Assembly (NCBI GenBank): GCA_946481095.1
Contig: CAMLML010000102.1
Location: 1 to 13,896 of the forward strand
DNA from: an uncultured Cellvibrio sp.
GTDB taxonomy: Bacteria > Pseudomonadota > Gammaproteobacteria > Pseudomonadales > Cellvibrionaceae
Direction of reading: 5' to 3'
Length of the DNA: 13,896 nucleotides
Shown here: positions 6,998-13,886 of the stretch, one piece after another
How the letters are laid out: every line of letters begins with the position of its first letter
Position numbering within the stretch: the first letter of the stretch is position 1
Translations under genes and position numbers: made by a program
The notes under the pieces: generated by a model
Database searches by the model: none
Seen by the model: the letters and a program-made list of their open reading frames with translations, nothing else
Told to the model about the DNA's origin: nothing

Positions 6998-7570
6998 ATG
7001 AGTGAGCGTCGCAGTTACTTTCGAATTGATGAAACCATTGCAATTGAATTCAAAAAAGTGGATGAAGTTACCGCCAATACTGCCGTTCCCGAATTGCAGT
7101 TTCCCAAAACGGCGTCACTGCAACTTTTTAATGAATTGCGCAAAATTGATCAGGACAATTCCCATTTATTTCACCAAATCAAAGATGGCAATCGCGCACT
7201 GGGAGAATACCTGCATAATCTGAATCGTAAAATTGATATGATCAGCCAACAGCTAATGGCTGATTTCAAACCGCTGCCCCCATCCAAAACGATTAAACAA
7301 GTCAACCTAAGTGAAGGTGGAATTGCCTTTGGTTCATCGGATCCTGTGGCTAATGACGATTTTATTGTGATTCGTATGGTATTTTTACCCAGCAATGCGG
7401 GCTTGGTAATTTTTGCAAAAATTATCCGCGCCGAACAAACACCCAAAGGCGAGTATCAACTCGCTGCCAAATTTCATCGCATCAATGACGCCCAGCAACA
7501 ACTCATTGGCCAACACATAATGCGAACGCAAATGGCGGAAAAAAGAAAGAAAAAAGAACAGTTGATTTAG
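6998..7570 (+). CDS. PilZ-domain c-di-GMP-binding protein with helical insertion (190 aa)
   Basis: Both halves of the c-di-GMP-binding signature are present. RxxxR occurs as R5-SYF-R9 near the N-terminus, and N/DxSxxG as N103-L-S105-EG-G108 in VNLSEGGIAFGS, so ligand binding is expected. The two motifs, normally 20-30 residues apart, are separated by almost 100 residues. The intervening segment (about 38-92) looks strongly helical (LQLFNELRKIDQDNSHLFHQ). The rest (about 98-162) gives the beta-barrel strands, and the tail is highly basic (EKRKKKEQ). There is no signal or TM segment. I chose ATG 6998 because MSERRSYFRI is a typical family start; a TTG at 6983 is in frame but less likely. A PilZ gene beside lolCDE is also known from pseudomonads. 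The output pathway (motility, secretion or adhesion) cannot be read from the sequence. Confidence 0.85.
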   Translation: MSERRSYFRIDETIAIEFKKVDEVTANTAVPELQFPKTASLQLFNELRKIDQDNSHLFHQIKDGNRALGEYLHNLNRKIDMISQQLMADFKPLPPSKTIKQVNLSEGGIAFGSSDPVANDDFIVIRMVFLPSNAGLVIFAKIIRAEQTPKGEYQLAAKFHRINDAQQQLIGQHIMRTQMAEKRKKKEQLI

Positions 7571-7656
7571 CCTTTACTTCAAAAAAATTGACCTATGCCT
7601 TTCGAAATTAAAAATTAAAATATCTTTTTTTATTTCAAAAATCGCGTATTAAATTG

Positions 7657-7686
7657 CACATGAATTATCTATCAATGATTCATGTG
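7657..7686. repeat. 9-bp perfect inverted repeat upstream of the papain-like gene
   Basis: CACATGAAT (7657-7665) and ATTCATGTG (7678-7686) are exact reverse complements across 12 bases. The element lies about 30 bases before the -35 box of the promoter at 7718-7746. TATCAAT occurs within the loop (7670-7676) and again at 7710-7716, with CATCAAT at 7722-7728, so a repeated regulator site is plausible. As RNA, an end of the PilZ transcript here is also possible, but there is no T-tract. Confidence 0.45.
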
Positions 7687-7717
7687 ACTATATATCGGCG
7701 TCATATCGGTATCAATA

Positions 7718-7746
7718 TTTACATCAATATCAGCGAGTGTTATAAA
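7718..7746 (+). promoter_or_regulatory. Strong candidate sigma-70 promoter of the papain-like gene
   Basis: TTTACA (7718-7723), a 17-base spacer and TATAAA (7741-7746) match the consensus at five of six positions in each box with ideal spacing. Transcription would begin near 7753, giving a leader of about 25 bases before the ATG at 7778. It indicates that the downstream gene has its own promoter and is not simply read through from the PilZ gene. Confidence 0.65.
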
Positions 7747-7777
7747 ACGCGAAACTCACAATCATAGAAATATTATT

Positions 7778-8422
7778 ATGCCAACAGGAAATGATGCATC
7801 AACAATAGCTGTCGCAACATCCAATTGTTCTTACTGCGCAGTTGCTGGATTAGCCGGGAAATCCGCCAGTGAAGTGATGGGAATGGTATACAGGCAAATG
7901 GGTAAACCACTCCCAAATGGTGAATCTGATGACAGCTCAACCGGCTTTGCCGAATACTACAACTACTTTCATCCCCAACAAAAAGAAAAAATACCTAACA
8001 AGAAAATACTCAAATACCAAATTGAAGGCATTCGTCTTTTTCTATTACATAGGGGTTACCACACTACAAAAATTGGTGCGCCTGACAAATTAATGACAAT
8101 TCCAGAAGCTGAAGCTTATGTTAATCAATCTATGGAAGGCACTCTTTTTTTAGTGCTGTCGGGAGATGAAGATGTTAAAGGTCAAGGATTAACCAGCCTG
8201 GTTCATTGGACAGCGGGACAAGTTCAGGGAGGCAAAGGGGTTTATTATGATTATCAAACAAAAATCCTGGATAAAAATGTACGCACGTCAATTAAAAGAC
8301 GGGCAGGAAGAAGAGCAACTATTGGCTTTGATGACACCAATCAATCTGATCACATTATTGCCCCTCTTGGCCAGGAATATGATGCAAAAGATGGCAGGGC
8401 ATTATTGATAAAAATAAAATAA
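7778..8422 (+). CDS. Putative papain-fold cysteine protease/deamidase-like protein (toxin-domain-like, 214 aa)
   Basis: The segment SNCSYCAVAGLAGKSASEV (residues 15-33) resembles the nucleophile helix of papain-fold toxin domains, in which NCxxCA is followed by a Leu/Ala-rich helix. Cys17 or Cys20 would be the nucleophile. A later segment, LVHWTAGQVQGGKGVYYDYQT (about 141-161), gives the expected His (His143), two strands, and Asp158/Gln160 as the third catalytic position. Order and spacing thus fit a Cys-His-Asp hydrolase. In polymorphic toxins this domain sits at the C-terminus of long secreted proteins; here it stands alone with only 16 residues before the Cys motif. There is no signal peptide, TM segment or visible delivery domain. 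A basic patch (SIKRRAGRR, 171-179) follows the catalytic region. No gene follows for over 500 bases, so no immunity partner is visible. No clear ribosome site precedes ATG 7778, but no other early start exists. The fold call rests on motifs only. Confidence 0.6.
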   Translation: MPTGNDASTIAVATSNCSYCAVAGLAGKSASEVMGMVYRQMGKPLPNGESDDSSTGFAEYYNYFHPQQKEKIPNKKILKYQIEGIRLFLLHRGYHTTKIGAPDKLMTIPEAEAYVNQSMEGTLFLVLSGDEDVKGQGLTSLVHWTAGQVQGGKGVYYDYQTKILDKNVRTSIKRRAGRRATIGFDDTNQSDHIIAPLGQEYDAKDGRALLIKIK

Positions 8423-8477
8423 AAAATTCGTTGCGATAAAAATTTGTTGCGATCTTTACGGAATTGATTTGCTTGAT

Positions 8478-8517
8478 TTCACAGATTTCATCCTGTGAAC
8501 AATCACATGGAAGTGAT
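8478..8517. repeat. Overlapping inverted repeats downstream of the papain-like gene
   Basis: TTCACAG (8478-8484) pairs with CTGTGAA (8493-8499) across 8 bases, and ATCAC (8502-8506) pairs with GTGAT (8513-8517) across 6. Between them TGTGA (8494-8498) and TCACA (8503-8507) form a third, CRP-like arrangement but with four rather than six bases between half-sites. There is no T-run. A regulator site is possible; identity unknown. Confidence 0.35.
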
Positions 8518-8721
8518 GTAGCAAATATCTCTGCATCATCAATAAATAATTTTATTAATAAAAATTAAATTATAAATAAAATTAAATATCACCCTCTTTC
8601 TGTTACGAAAGAAATTTTTTATCCACCTTCATTTCACTCATTTAAAAACACCAATTGCATGTTTTTTGCGCCAATTTGTTGCATTCGGTAACAGCTCATA
8701 AAGTTTTTACAAACTCGCTTG

Positions 8722-8733
8722 CAACAATTGTTG
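8722..8733. promoter_or_regulatory. Perfect 12-bp palindrome, candidate operator of the receptor gene
   Basis: CAACAATTGTTG is a perfect palindrome about 220 bases before the receptor start. Its last bases overlap a weak -35-like TTGTAG (8731-8736) that is followed after 17 bases by TACTTA (8754-8759) with a TGG extension. A repressor bound here would block that promoter. Both the promoter and the operator role are inferred from position. Confidence 0.4.
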
Positions 8734-8836
8734 TAGTCAAAATAAACATATGGTACTTATGTTCAATAAGACCAATTGTAACTCCCCATTTCATAATAAC
8801 GATTGGCTTAACAACAACTCACAACACAACGACCTT

Positions 8837-8856
8837 TCACCTTGCCAACAAGGTGA
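8837..8856 (+). promoter_or_regulatory. 8-bp hairpin in the presumed leader of the receptor gene
   Basis: TCACCTTG (8837-8844) and CAAGGTGA (8849-8856) form a perfect stem with the loop CCAA, about 100 bases before the receptor ATG. Only three T residues follow, so it is a weak terminator at best. It could be an attenuator, an RNA-stability element or a DNA operator. Confidence 0.45.
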
Positions 8857-8952
8857 TTTCGCATGCACCGCCATAGCTCAGGGGGCTGTGTTTTCGTCAA
8901 GCGTTACCCCATAAAAATCCTGAGCGCAATTAATACAACTAAGGTGAGCTCC

Positions 8953-11900
8953 ATGAGTAGAAAAGTCCGTTTCAATAAAAAAATCCTGGCCACTGTTATA
9001 GCCTCTTCTGCCCTTACCGGCATGAGTGGTTTTGCCTTTGCACAAGATGAAACAGTCGAAGAGGTAATGGTGACAGGGATTCGCGCGTCTATGGAACGTG
9101 CGATGGATATAAAACGCGAGTCTGCTGGTGTGGTTGATGCAATCAGTGCAGAAGACATGGGTAAATTCCCCGACACCAACCTCGCCGAATCATTACAACG
9201 TATTACGGGTGTGTCTATTGATCGTAATAATGGTGAAGGTTCCCGCATTACCGTTCGTGGTTTCGGCCCGGATTACAACATGGTGACACTGAACGGAAGA
9301 ACACTTCCAACCGGTAGTGCCTATGGCGGTAGTTCAGGTGCAGACGCATCAACACGTGGCGGTAACTCAAGAGCGTTTGATTTCGCAAATCTCGCGTCTG
9401 AATCCGTTTCTTCAGTAGAAGTTTACAAAACAGGTAAGGCTAATATCGCCGCTGGTGGTATGGGTGCATCTGTGAATATTAAAACTTCACGCCCACTGGA
9501 TAACGCAGGCTTTAGAGCAACTGTTGGTGGCAAAGCAGTAATGGATACCACCAATCGTACCGGTGACGATTTAACACCGGAGCTTTCCGGTTTAGTGAGC
9601 TGGTCTGATGACGCTGAAATGTTTGGTGTGTCGTTAACCGCCAGCTATCAGGAACGTGACTCTGGTTACACTGGGGCAACAGTTAATGACTGGACAGTTG
9701 CAGAATGGGGTGGAGGCAACACCAGCACTATCTACAACAACCCAGCTTCAAGCCCAATATTTGAAAATGCCCCCGCTGTTGGGCAGCTCTACTCTCGCCC
9801 TAATGACATTCGTTATACCTTCGCTGATCAGGAACGTGAGCGCACAAATGCACAGCTCACATTCCAGTACAGACCTGTTGATAATCTAACAGCCACTCTG
9901 GACTATACCTTCGCAGAAAACAGCAGAACCGAGCATCGAGGGGAAGTCACCACTTGGGTACAAAATGGTGCCTATGTGCAGCATGTTGAGTTTGACAATT
10001 CTGCAATCAAAACCCCCAAAGTTATTACAGAGTTTTATAACGGCGAGACCCGGGATATTGGCTTTTCCCAGCAATATCGTGCTCAGGACGACACACTGGA
10101 ATCCATAGGTTTGGATCTTGATTGGGATGTCAATGATCAATTGACATTAAGCATCGATCTGCACGATTCAACACTGGAAAGTTTACCCAAAGGCCCCGGA
10201 CATTCCGGTGAACTGGATATTGGTGTAGGAGCTCCAATAAAAACAGGAGCAAGCTGGCAATTCAGTGGCAGAGATATCCCCACCTGGACACATACAATCA
10301 ATGGCACATTGGATGAAAATGACCTCAGTTCCTCCGTTATGCGTGTTTGGTCGGCAGAACAAATTTCTGATGTAACCCAAGCTAAAGTCGATGCCTCATG
10401 GAAGTTTGATGAAGGTCGTTTTGATTTTGGTATCGAACGCCGTGAAATGGGTTCCAACACCATCAGCTACAACGGGAACCAGAATCAGGTTTTAGGCGGC
10501 TGGGGTGCATCAGCTCCCGGTGAATTCCCCGATGGTTCTTTCGAACATTTCAATGTGGCTGGCGAGTTTGACGACTACAATACCGGCAATTCTCCTGCGA
10601 TTGGTTTTCGCGGTGATGCACGCGAACTGGGAGCATTTCTAGTGAGCAAATATACCGGGGTTCAAAAAGCTTACATAGGTGTAGAAGACACTCAGATACC
10701 CGGCAGCATTCGTAACAGTAAGAGTAATAACGACATTCAGGAAGATACTGATGCTTTCTACTTCCAGTTAGGTACTACCGGTCAATTGGGTGGATTTGAA
10801 GTTGATGTGTTAACCGGCTTGCGTTATGAAGACACCAAACAGATATCATCATCAGATACACCACTCATGGATTACTTTGTGTGGAACTCTGATAATGATT
10901 TCACGCGAGTTGATCGAGCCAGTGCAGCTAAAACCTCATTTACCAACGAATATGATGCACTGCTTCCGAACCTGGACGTAACAATCAAATTATCTGATGA
11001 TCTGGTGACAAGATTCTCATACAGTAAAACGATTGCTCGTCCGGCTCTGGGACAACTGGGTGCAGCCGTAACTGGCTGGAGCATTAATGGTTCAAGCTTA
11101 AACGAAGCAACATCTGTCAGAGCAAGTGGAAACAACCCATTTCTTAAACCACTGGAATCAAGCAATTTTGACGTATCTGTTGAATGGTACTTTGATGATG
11201 CCAGCTACGTATCTGCCGGTATTTTTGAGAAGCGCGTTCTCAATTTTGTGGGGACAGAACAGGTAGAACGCACCTTTGAAGGTATTCGAGATCAAACTGC
11301 AGGGCCAAGAGCTCAAGCGGCTTTGGCTGCACTCAACAGCAGGGGATTATCAACGGATGATGGCCACATTTACGCGATGATGGCTGTTCTTCGTGACCCC
11401 GTTGCATACCCGAATGGTGCCGCTGATTTCACTGAAGACCTGGTTCAATCGCTCGGTGAGGGTTGTACGATTGTGGCAACATGTGATTTCGTTCCTAACC
11501 CGGATGATCCTCTGATGGTGTTCACTATGAGTAGCCCGGTGAATAACCGTGAGGCGAAAATATATGGCGCTGAATTTGCTGCACAGCACTTCTTCGGTGA
11601 AACCGGGTTCGGTGTTATGGCGAACTACACACTTGTGAAAGGCGATGTAAAATTTGACGTTATGAATCTTGATAGAAATCAATTTGCGTTGTTAGGACTG
11701 AGTGATACTGCCAACCTCGTGCTTATGTACGATAACTATGGTGTGGAAGCCCGACTTGCTTACAACTGGCGTGACGAGTTCCTGAATAGAACCAATTGGG
11801 GTGCTGGAAACCCTGGTTATATAGAGGAATACAAACAAATTGATATGAATGTGACTTACCATTTCACTGACAATCTGGATTTATCTCTCGAAGGTATCAA

Positions 11901-12006
11901 CATTACCGGAGAAGATCGTCGTGAACATGCTCGTAACAAGAACATGATGATTGGTTTGGACGACTTGGGTGCACGTTACCAAGTAGGCGTTCGTTACACC
12001 TTCTAA
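8953..12006 (+). CDS. TonB-dependent outer-membrane receptor (Xanthomonas/Caulobacter subfamily)
   Basis: This is an outer-membrane, TonB-energised importer of a large substrate, by analogy often a carbohydrate; the substrate is not deducible here. I chose ATG 8953 because GGTGA (8943-8947) lies five bases upstream and a clean signal peptide begins there: basic MSRKVRFNKK, hydrophobic core, cleavage after AFA30. A TonB-box-like EEVMVTG follows (36-42). The plug has the subfamily hallmarks MGKFPDTNLAESLQRITGVS (69-88) and ITVRGFGPDYNMVTLNGR (99-116). The remaining 850 or so residues are barrel, ending YQVGVRYTF with terminal Phe as outer-membrane beta-barrels require. CTIVATC (C838, C844) could form a disulfide in an external loop. 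At about 1017 aa it is a normal size for this subfamily. It is followed by a strong terminator, then by SapC-family and cupin genes that frequently accompany such receptors. It appears intact. Confidence 0.95.
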   Translation: MSRKVRFNKKILATVIASSALTGMSGFAFAQDETVEEVMVTGIRASMERAMDIKRESAGVVDAISAEDMGKFPDTNLAESLQRITGVSIDRNNGEGSRITVRGFGPDYNMVTLNGRTLPTGSAYGGSSGADASTRGGNSRAFDFANLASESVSSVEVYKTGKANIAAGGMGASVNIKTSRPLDNAGFRATVGGKAVMDTTNRTGDDLTPELSGLVSWSDDAEMFGVSLTASYQERDSGYTGATVNDWTVAEWGGGNTSTIYNNPASSPIFENAPAVGQLYSRPNDIRYTFADQERERTNAQLTFQYRPVDNLTATLDYTFAENSRTEHRGEVTTWVQNGAYVQHVEFDNSAIKTPKVITEFYNGETRDIGFSQQYRAQDDTLESIGLDLDWDVNDQLTLSIDLHDSTLESLPKGPGHSGELDIGVGAPIKTGASWQFSGRDIPTWTHTINGTLDENDLSSSVMRVWSAEQISDVTQAKVDASWKFDEGRFDFGIERREMGSNTISYNGNQNQVLGGWGASAPGEFPDGSFEHFNVAGEFDDYNTGNSPAIGFRGDARELGAFLVSKYTGVQKAYIGVEDTQIPGSIRNSKSNNDIQEDTDAFYFQLGTTGQLGGFEVDVLTGLRYEDTKQISSSDTPLMDYFVWNSDNDFTRVDRASAAKTSFTNEYDALLPNLDVTIKLSDDLVTRFSYSKTIARPALGQLGAAVTGWSINGSSLNEATSVRASGNNPFLKPLESSNFDVSVEWYFDDASYVSAGIFEKRVLNFVGTEQVERTFEGIRDQTAGPRAQAALAALNSRGLSTDDGHIYAMMAVLRDPVAYPNGAADFTEDLVQSLGEGCTIVATCDFVPNPDDPLMVFTMSSPVNNREAKIYGAEFAAQHFFGETGFGVMANYTLVKGDVKFDVMNLDRNQFALLGLSDTANLVLMYDNYGVEARLAYNWRDEFLNRTNWGAGNPGYIEEYKQIDMNVTYHFTDNLDLSLEGINITGEDRREHARNKNMMIGLDDLGARYQVGVRYTF

Positions 12007-12030
12007 GCATCAGTTAATGTTGTTGATAAC

Positions 12031-12060
12031 AAAAAAAGAGTCGCTTGGCGACTCTTTTTT
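12031..12060 (+). terminator. Strong rho-independent terminator after the receptor gene
   Basis: A seven-pair GC-containing stem GAGTCGC (12038-12044) / GCGACTC (12048-12054) with loop TTG is extended by six A-T pairs and ends in TTTTTT (12055-12060). It starts 25 bases after the receptor stop and 40 bases before sapC. The A-tract on the left makes it potentially active in both directions. It should reduce sapC/cupin expression relative to the receptor. Confidence 0.9.
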
Positions 12061-12099
12061 GTTTAACGTGGAAGTCACATAAAAACCGGTAATATTCGC

Positions 12100-12864
12100 A
12101 TGCAAAAAATTGAAGTATTAAATAATATTGCTCATGAGCACTTGAGAATAAACCCCAAATTCGCAGTTGAGTTGAATGATAATGTAGTGAGCACTCTCAC
12201 ATACATTACAGAATTTTCCGAAGTTCAAAAAGAATACCCTATACTCTGCCGTAAGAATCCTGAAACAGGAGAATATCAAGCAATTGTATTTTTTGGTTTT
12301 GAAAAAAATGAAAATTTATTTTTAACTGATATAGATTCAAAAAACCAAAAACACGTGGGATGGAAAGCTGATTATGTACCCGCGGTTATGGCAAGGGGTC
12401 CTTTTTCAATTGGCATTCATCGCGAAATCGTGAACGGATTGGAAAAGCATCATCCAATGGTGCATATAGACATCAATCACCCCAAAGCCATAGGCGAAGA
12501 AGGTCATAAATTGTTCCTGGAAAATGGTGGGCATAGTTCATACTTGAATTACATTTCCAAAACTCTGGAAATTATCAATCACGGAATACCTCTAACAAAA
12601 TTAATGTTTGATGCTTTTAATAAATATCAATTATTGGAACCTGTTGTTTTGGATATTGAGTTTAACAATCAACAAAAATTAAAAATCAATGGATTCGAAA
12701 CAATAAATAAAAATAGATTATCGCAGTTAAATGGAACCTTGCTGGAAGAACTTAACAAATCAGGCTTTTTGCAAGCGGCTTATTTTATTATTGCGTCTAT
12801 GTCCAATATCCAAAAATTAATTGATTGGAAAAATCGCAAGCTTGTTGCAGGTGAAATCAATTGA
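12100..12864 (+). CDS. SapC-family protein (receptor-linked, function unknown)
   Basis: The 254-aa protein shows the pattern of the SapC family: YPILCRKNPETGEYQAIVFF (46-65) leading into the conserved ENLF (71-74), then a Trp followed by YVPAVMARGPFSIGI (92-106), and a C-terminal part with an FLQAAYFIIASMSNIQKLID-like helix followed by the basic WKNRK. There is no signal peptide. The name comes from a Neisseria-linked family and must not be confused with the SapC permease of the SapABCDF peptide transporter; there are no membrane helices. The biochemical role is unknown. In many proteobacteria it is encoded directly after a TonB-dependent receptor and before a cupin and halogenase-like gene, the same order as here. 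No clear ribosome site precedes ATG 12100. Its last bases overlap the next start, so the two are coupled. Confidence 0.85.
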   Translation: MQKIEVLNNIAHEHLRINPKFAVELNDNVVSTLTYITEFSEVQKEYPILCRKNPETGEYQAIVFFGFEKNENLFLTDIDSKNQKHVGWKADYVPAVMARGPFSIGIHREIVNGLEKHHPMVHIDINHPKAIGEEGHKLFLENGGHSSYLNYISKTLEIINHGIPLTKLMFDAFNKYQLLEPVVLDIEFNNQQKLKINGFETINKNRLSQLNGTLLEELNKSGFLQAAYFIIASMSNIQKLIDWKNRKLVAGEIN

Positions 12865-13886
12865 CATTGAAACAAACAAAAATTTTGCATGGAATCAATT
12901 CGCACAATATCCCGGGAAATGTTATCGCTGCTGCAGAACCTGTTATTTTCAAACAGCTGGTGGGTGATTGGCCTGTGGTGCAAACAGCGAGAGTATCTGA
13001 TCAGGCATCAGTTGATTATCTGAAGTCATTTTATAATGGCAACTCCAGTATCGTCTGTAAAATTCCTGCAGAAAACAAAGGTAGAATGTTTTACAACGAA
13101 AATTGTACCCAACTCGATTATGAAAGTTTTAAAGGGCGTATTGATGAAACACTGGATGCAATTCTGGAGGGAAAACATAAAATCAATAATCCAACCTACT
13201 ATATTGCTTCCAATATTATTGATACGCACCTACCGGGATTTAGAAACAAAAATGATATTGTCATTCCCAGAAATAAACATGCTGATGCAACCGAAGAAAG
13301 AGTGAGTATCTGGATTGGCGGCGCCACTACCGCAACCTGTCATTTTGATGCGATGGACAATATAGCCTGTTGTGTTGCAGGCAAACGCAGATTTACGCTT
13401 TTTCCTCCCGATCAAATCAGTAATCTTTATTCAGGACCGCTCGAACCAACGCCTGGTGGACAAGTAATTAGCCTGGTTGATTTTAACAATCCTGATTTTC
13501 AAAAATTTCCCAAATTTAAAGACGCACTCATGACCGCTCAAATAGCAGATTTGGAACCGGGAGATGCTTTATATATGCCCAGCATGTGGTGGCATCATGT
13601 GGAAAGTCTGGCGCCTTACAACCTGTTGGTTAATTACTGGTGGGAAGATGCACCGTCTTTTTTAACTTCCGGTATGAATGCACTTCACATGGCAATGCTG
13701 GGAATCAGGGATAAATCAGCTCATGAACGGGAAGCCTGGAGACATATTTTTAATCATTATATTTTTGATGGTGCTGAAAAAGCCAATACCTATATTCCTG
13801 TAGAAGCTCGAGGTTTCTTACACACACTGGATAGACTGGGCGTTAGAAAATTAAGAGCTTTTCTTATTAATAAATTAAATCGCTGA
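12861..13886 (+). CDS. Cupin-like JmjC-domain protein, putative Fe(II)/2-oxoglutarate oxygenase
   Basis: The C-terminal two thirds form a JmjC/cupin_8-type double-stranded beta-helix. The metal ligands are visible as H161-F-D163 in TTATCHFDAMDN and His245 or His246 in MPSMWWHHVESL, with Lys175 in VAGKRRFTLFPP as the likely 2-oxoglutarate anchor and FPPDQISNLY following. NLLVNYWWED (254-263) is the usual end of the core, and a helical tail follows. This predicts a soluble Fe(II)-dependent hydroxylase; the substrate is unknown. Translation starts at TTG 12861, whose TTGA overlaps the sapC TGA by four bases, with AGGTG about eight bases upstream; no ATG or GTG lies in frame nearby. Length 341 aa fits the family. 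All ligand positions are intact. It completes the receptor-SapC-cupin trio; the gene after it is outside the window. Confidence 0.87.
   Translation: MTLKQTKILHGINSHNIPGNVIAAAEPVIFKQLVGDWPVVQTARVSDQASVDYLKSFYNGNSSIVCKIPAENKGRMFYNENCTQLDYESFKGRIDETLDAILEGKHKINNPTYYIASNIIDTHLPGFRNKNDIVIPRNKHADATEERVSIWIGGATTATCHFDAMDNIACCVAGKRRFTLFPPDQISNLYSGPLEPTPGGQVISLVDFNNPDFQKFPKFKDALMTAQIADLEPGDALYMPSMWWHHVESLAPYNLLVNYWWEDAPSFLTSGMNALHMAMLGIRDKSAHEREAWRHIFNHYIFDGAEKANTYIPVEARGFLHTLDRLGVRKLRAFLINKLNR

Larger units (their letters stand above)
8423..8952. other. 530-base AT-rich non-coding stretch upstream of the TonB-dependent receptor
   Basis: No convincing gene lies here on either strand. The stretch holds a direct repeat GTTGCGAT (8430-8437 and 8446-8453) just after the papain-like gene; an inverted repeat TTCACAG/CTGTGAA (8478-8484, 8493-8499); a very AT-rich block at about 8537-8590; a 12-base palindrome at 8722-8733; a hairpin at 8837-8856; and an inverted repeat GCTCAGG/CCTGAGC (8876-8882, 8919-8925). 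No terminator for the papain-like gene is evident. The long, palindrome-rich upstream region suggests complex control of the receptor gene. Confidence 0.6.

Noticed and set aside
7571..7656. Possible terminator after the PilZ gene (A/T runs near 7580-7645)
   Set aside because: There are T-runs but no GC-containing stem before them; I could not support a hairpin terminator.
8655..8876. 73-aa open frame upstream of the receptor, possible small membrane protein or immunity gene
   Set aside because: Composition follows the AT-rich and CAA-rich DNA, there is no ribosome site, and it covers the palindrome and the leader hairpin, so it is more likely non-coding.
8869..8887. tRNA-like start (CATAGCTCAGGGGG resembles a tRNA D-arm)
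   Set aside because: No anticodon arm, no GTTCGA T-arm and no matching acceptor stem follow.
8863..8952. N-terminal 30-residue extension of the TonB-dependent receptor
   Set aside because: It would bury the signal peptide. The ATG at 8953 has GGTGA upstream and begins a normal basic, hydrophobic, AFA-cleaved leader.
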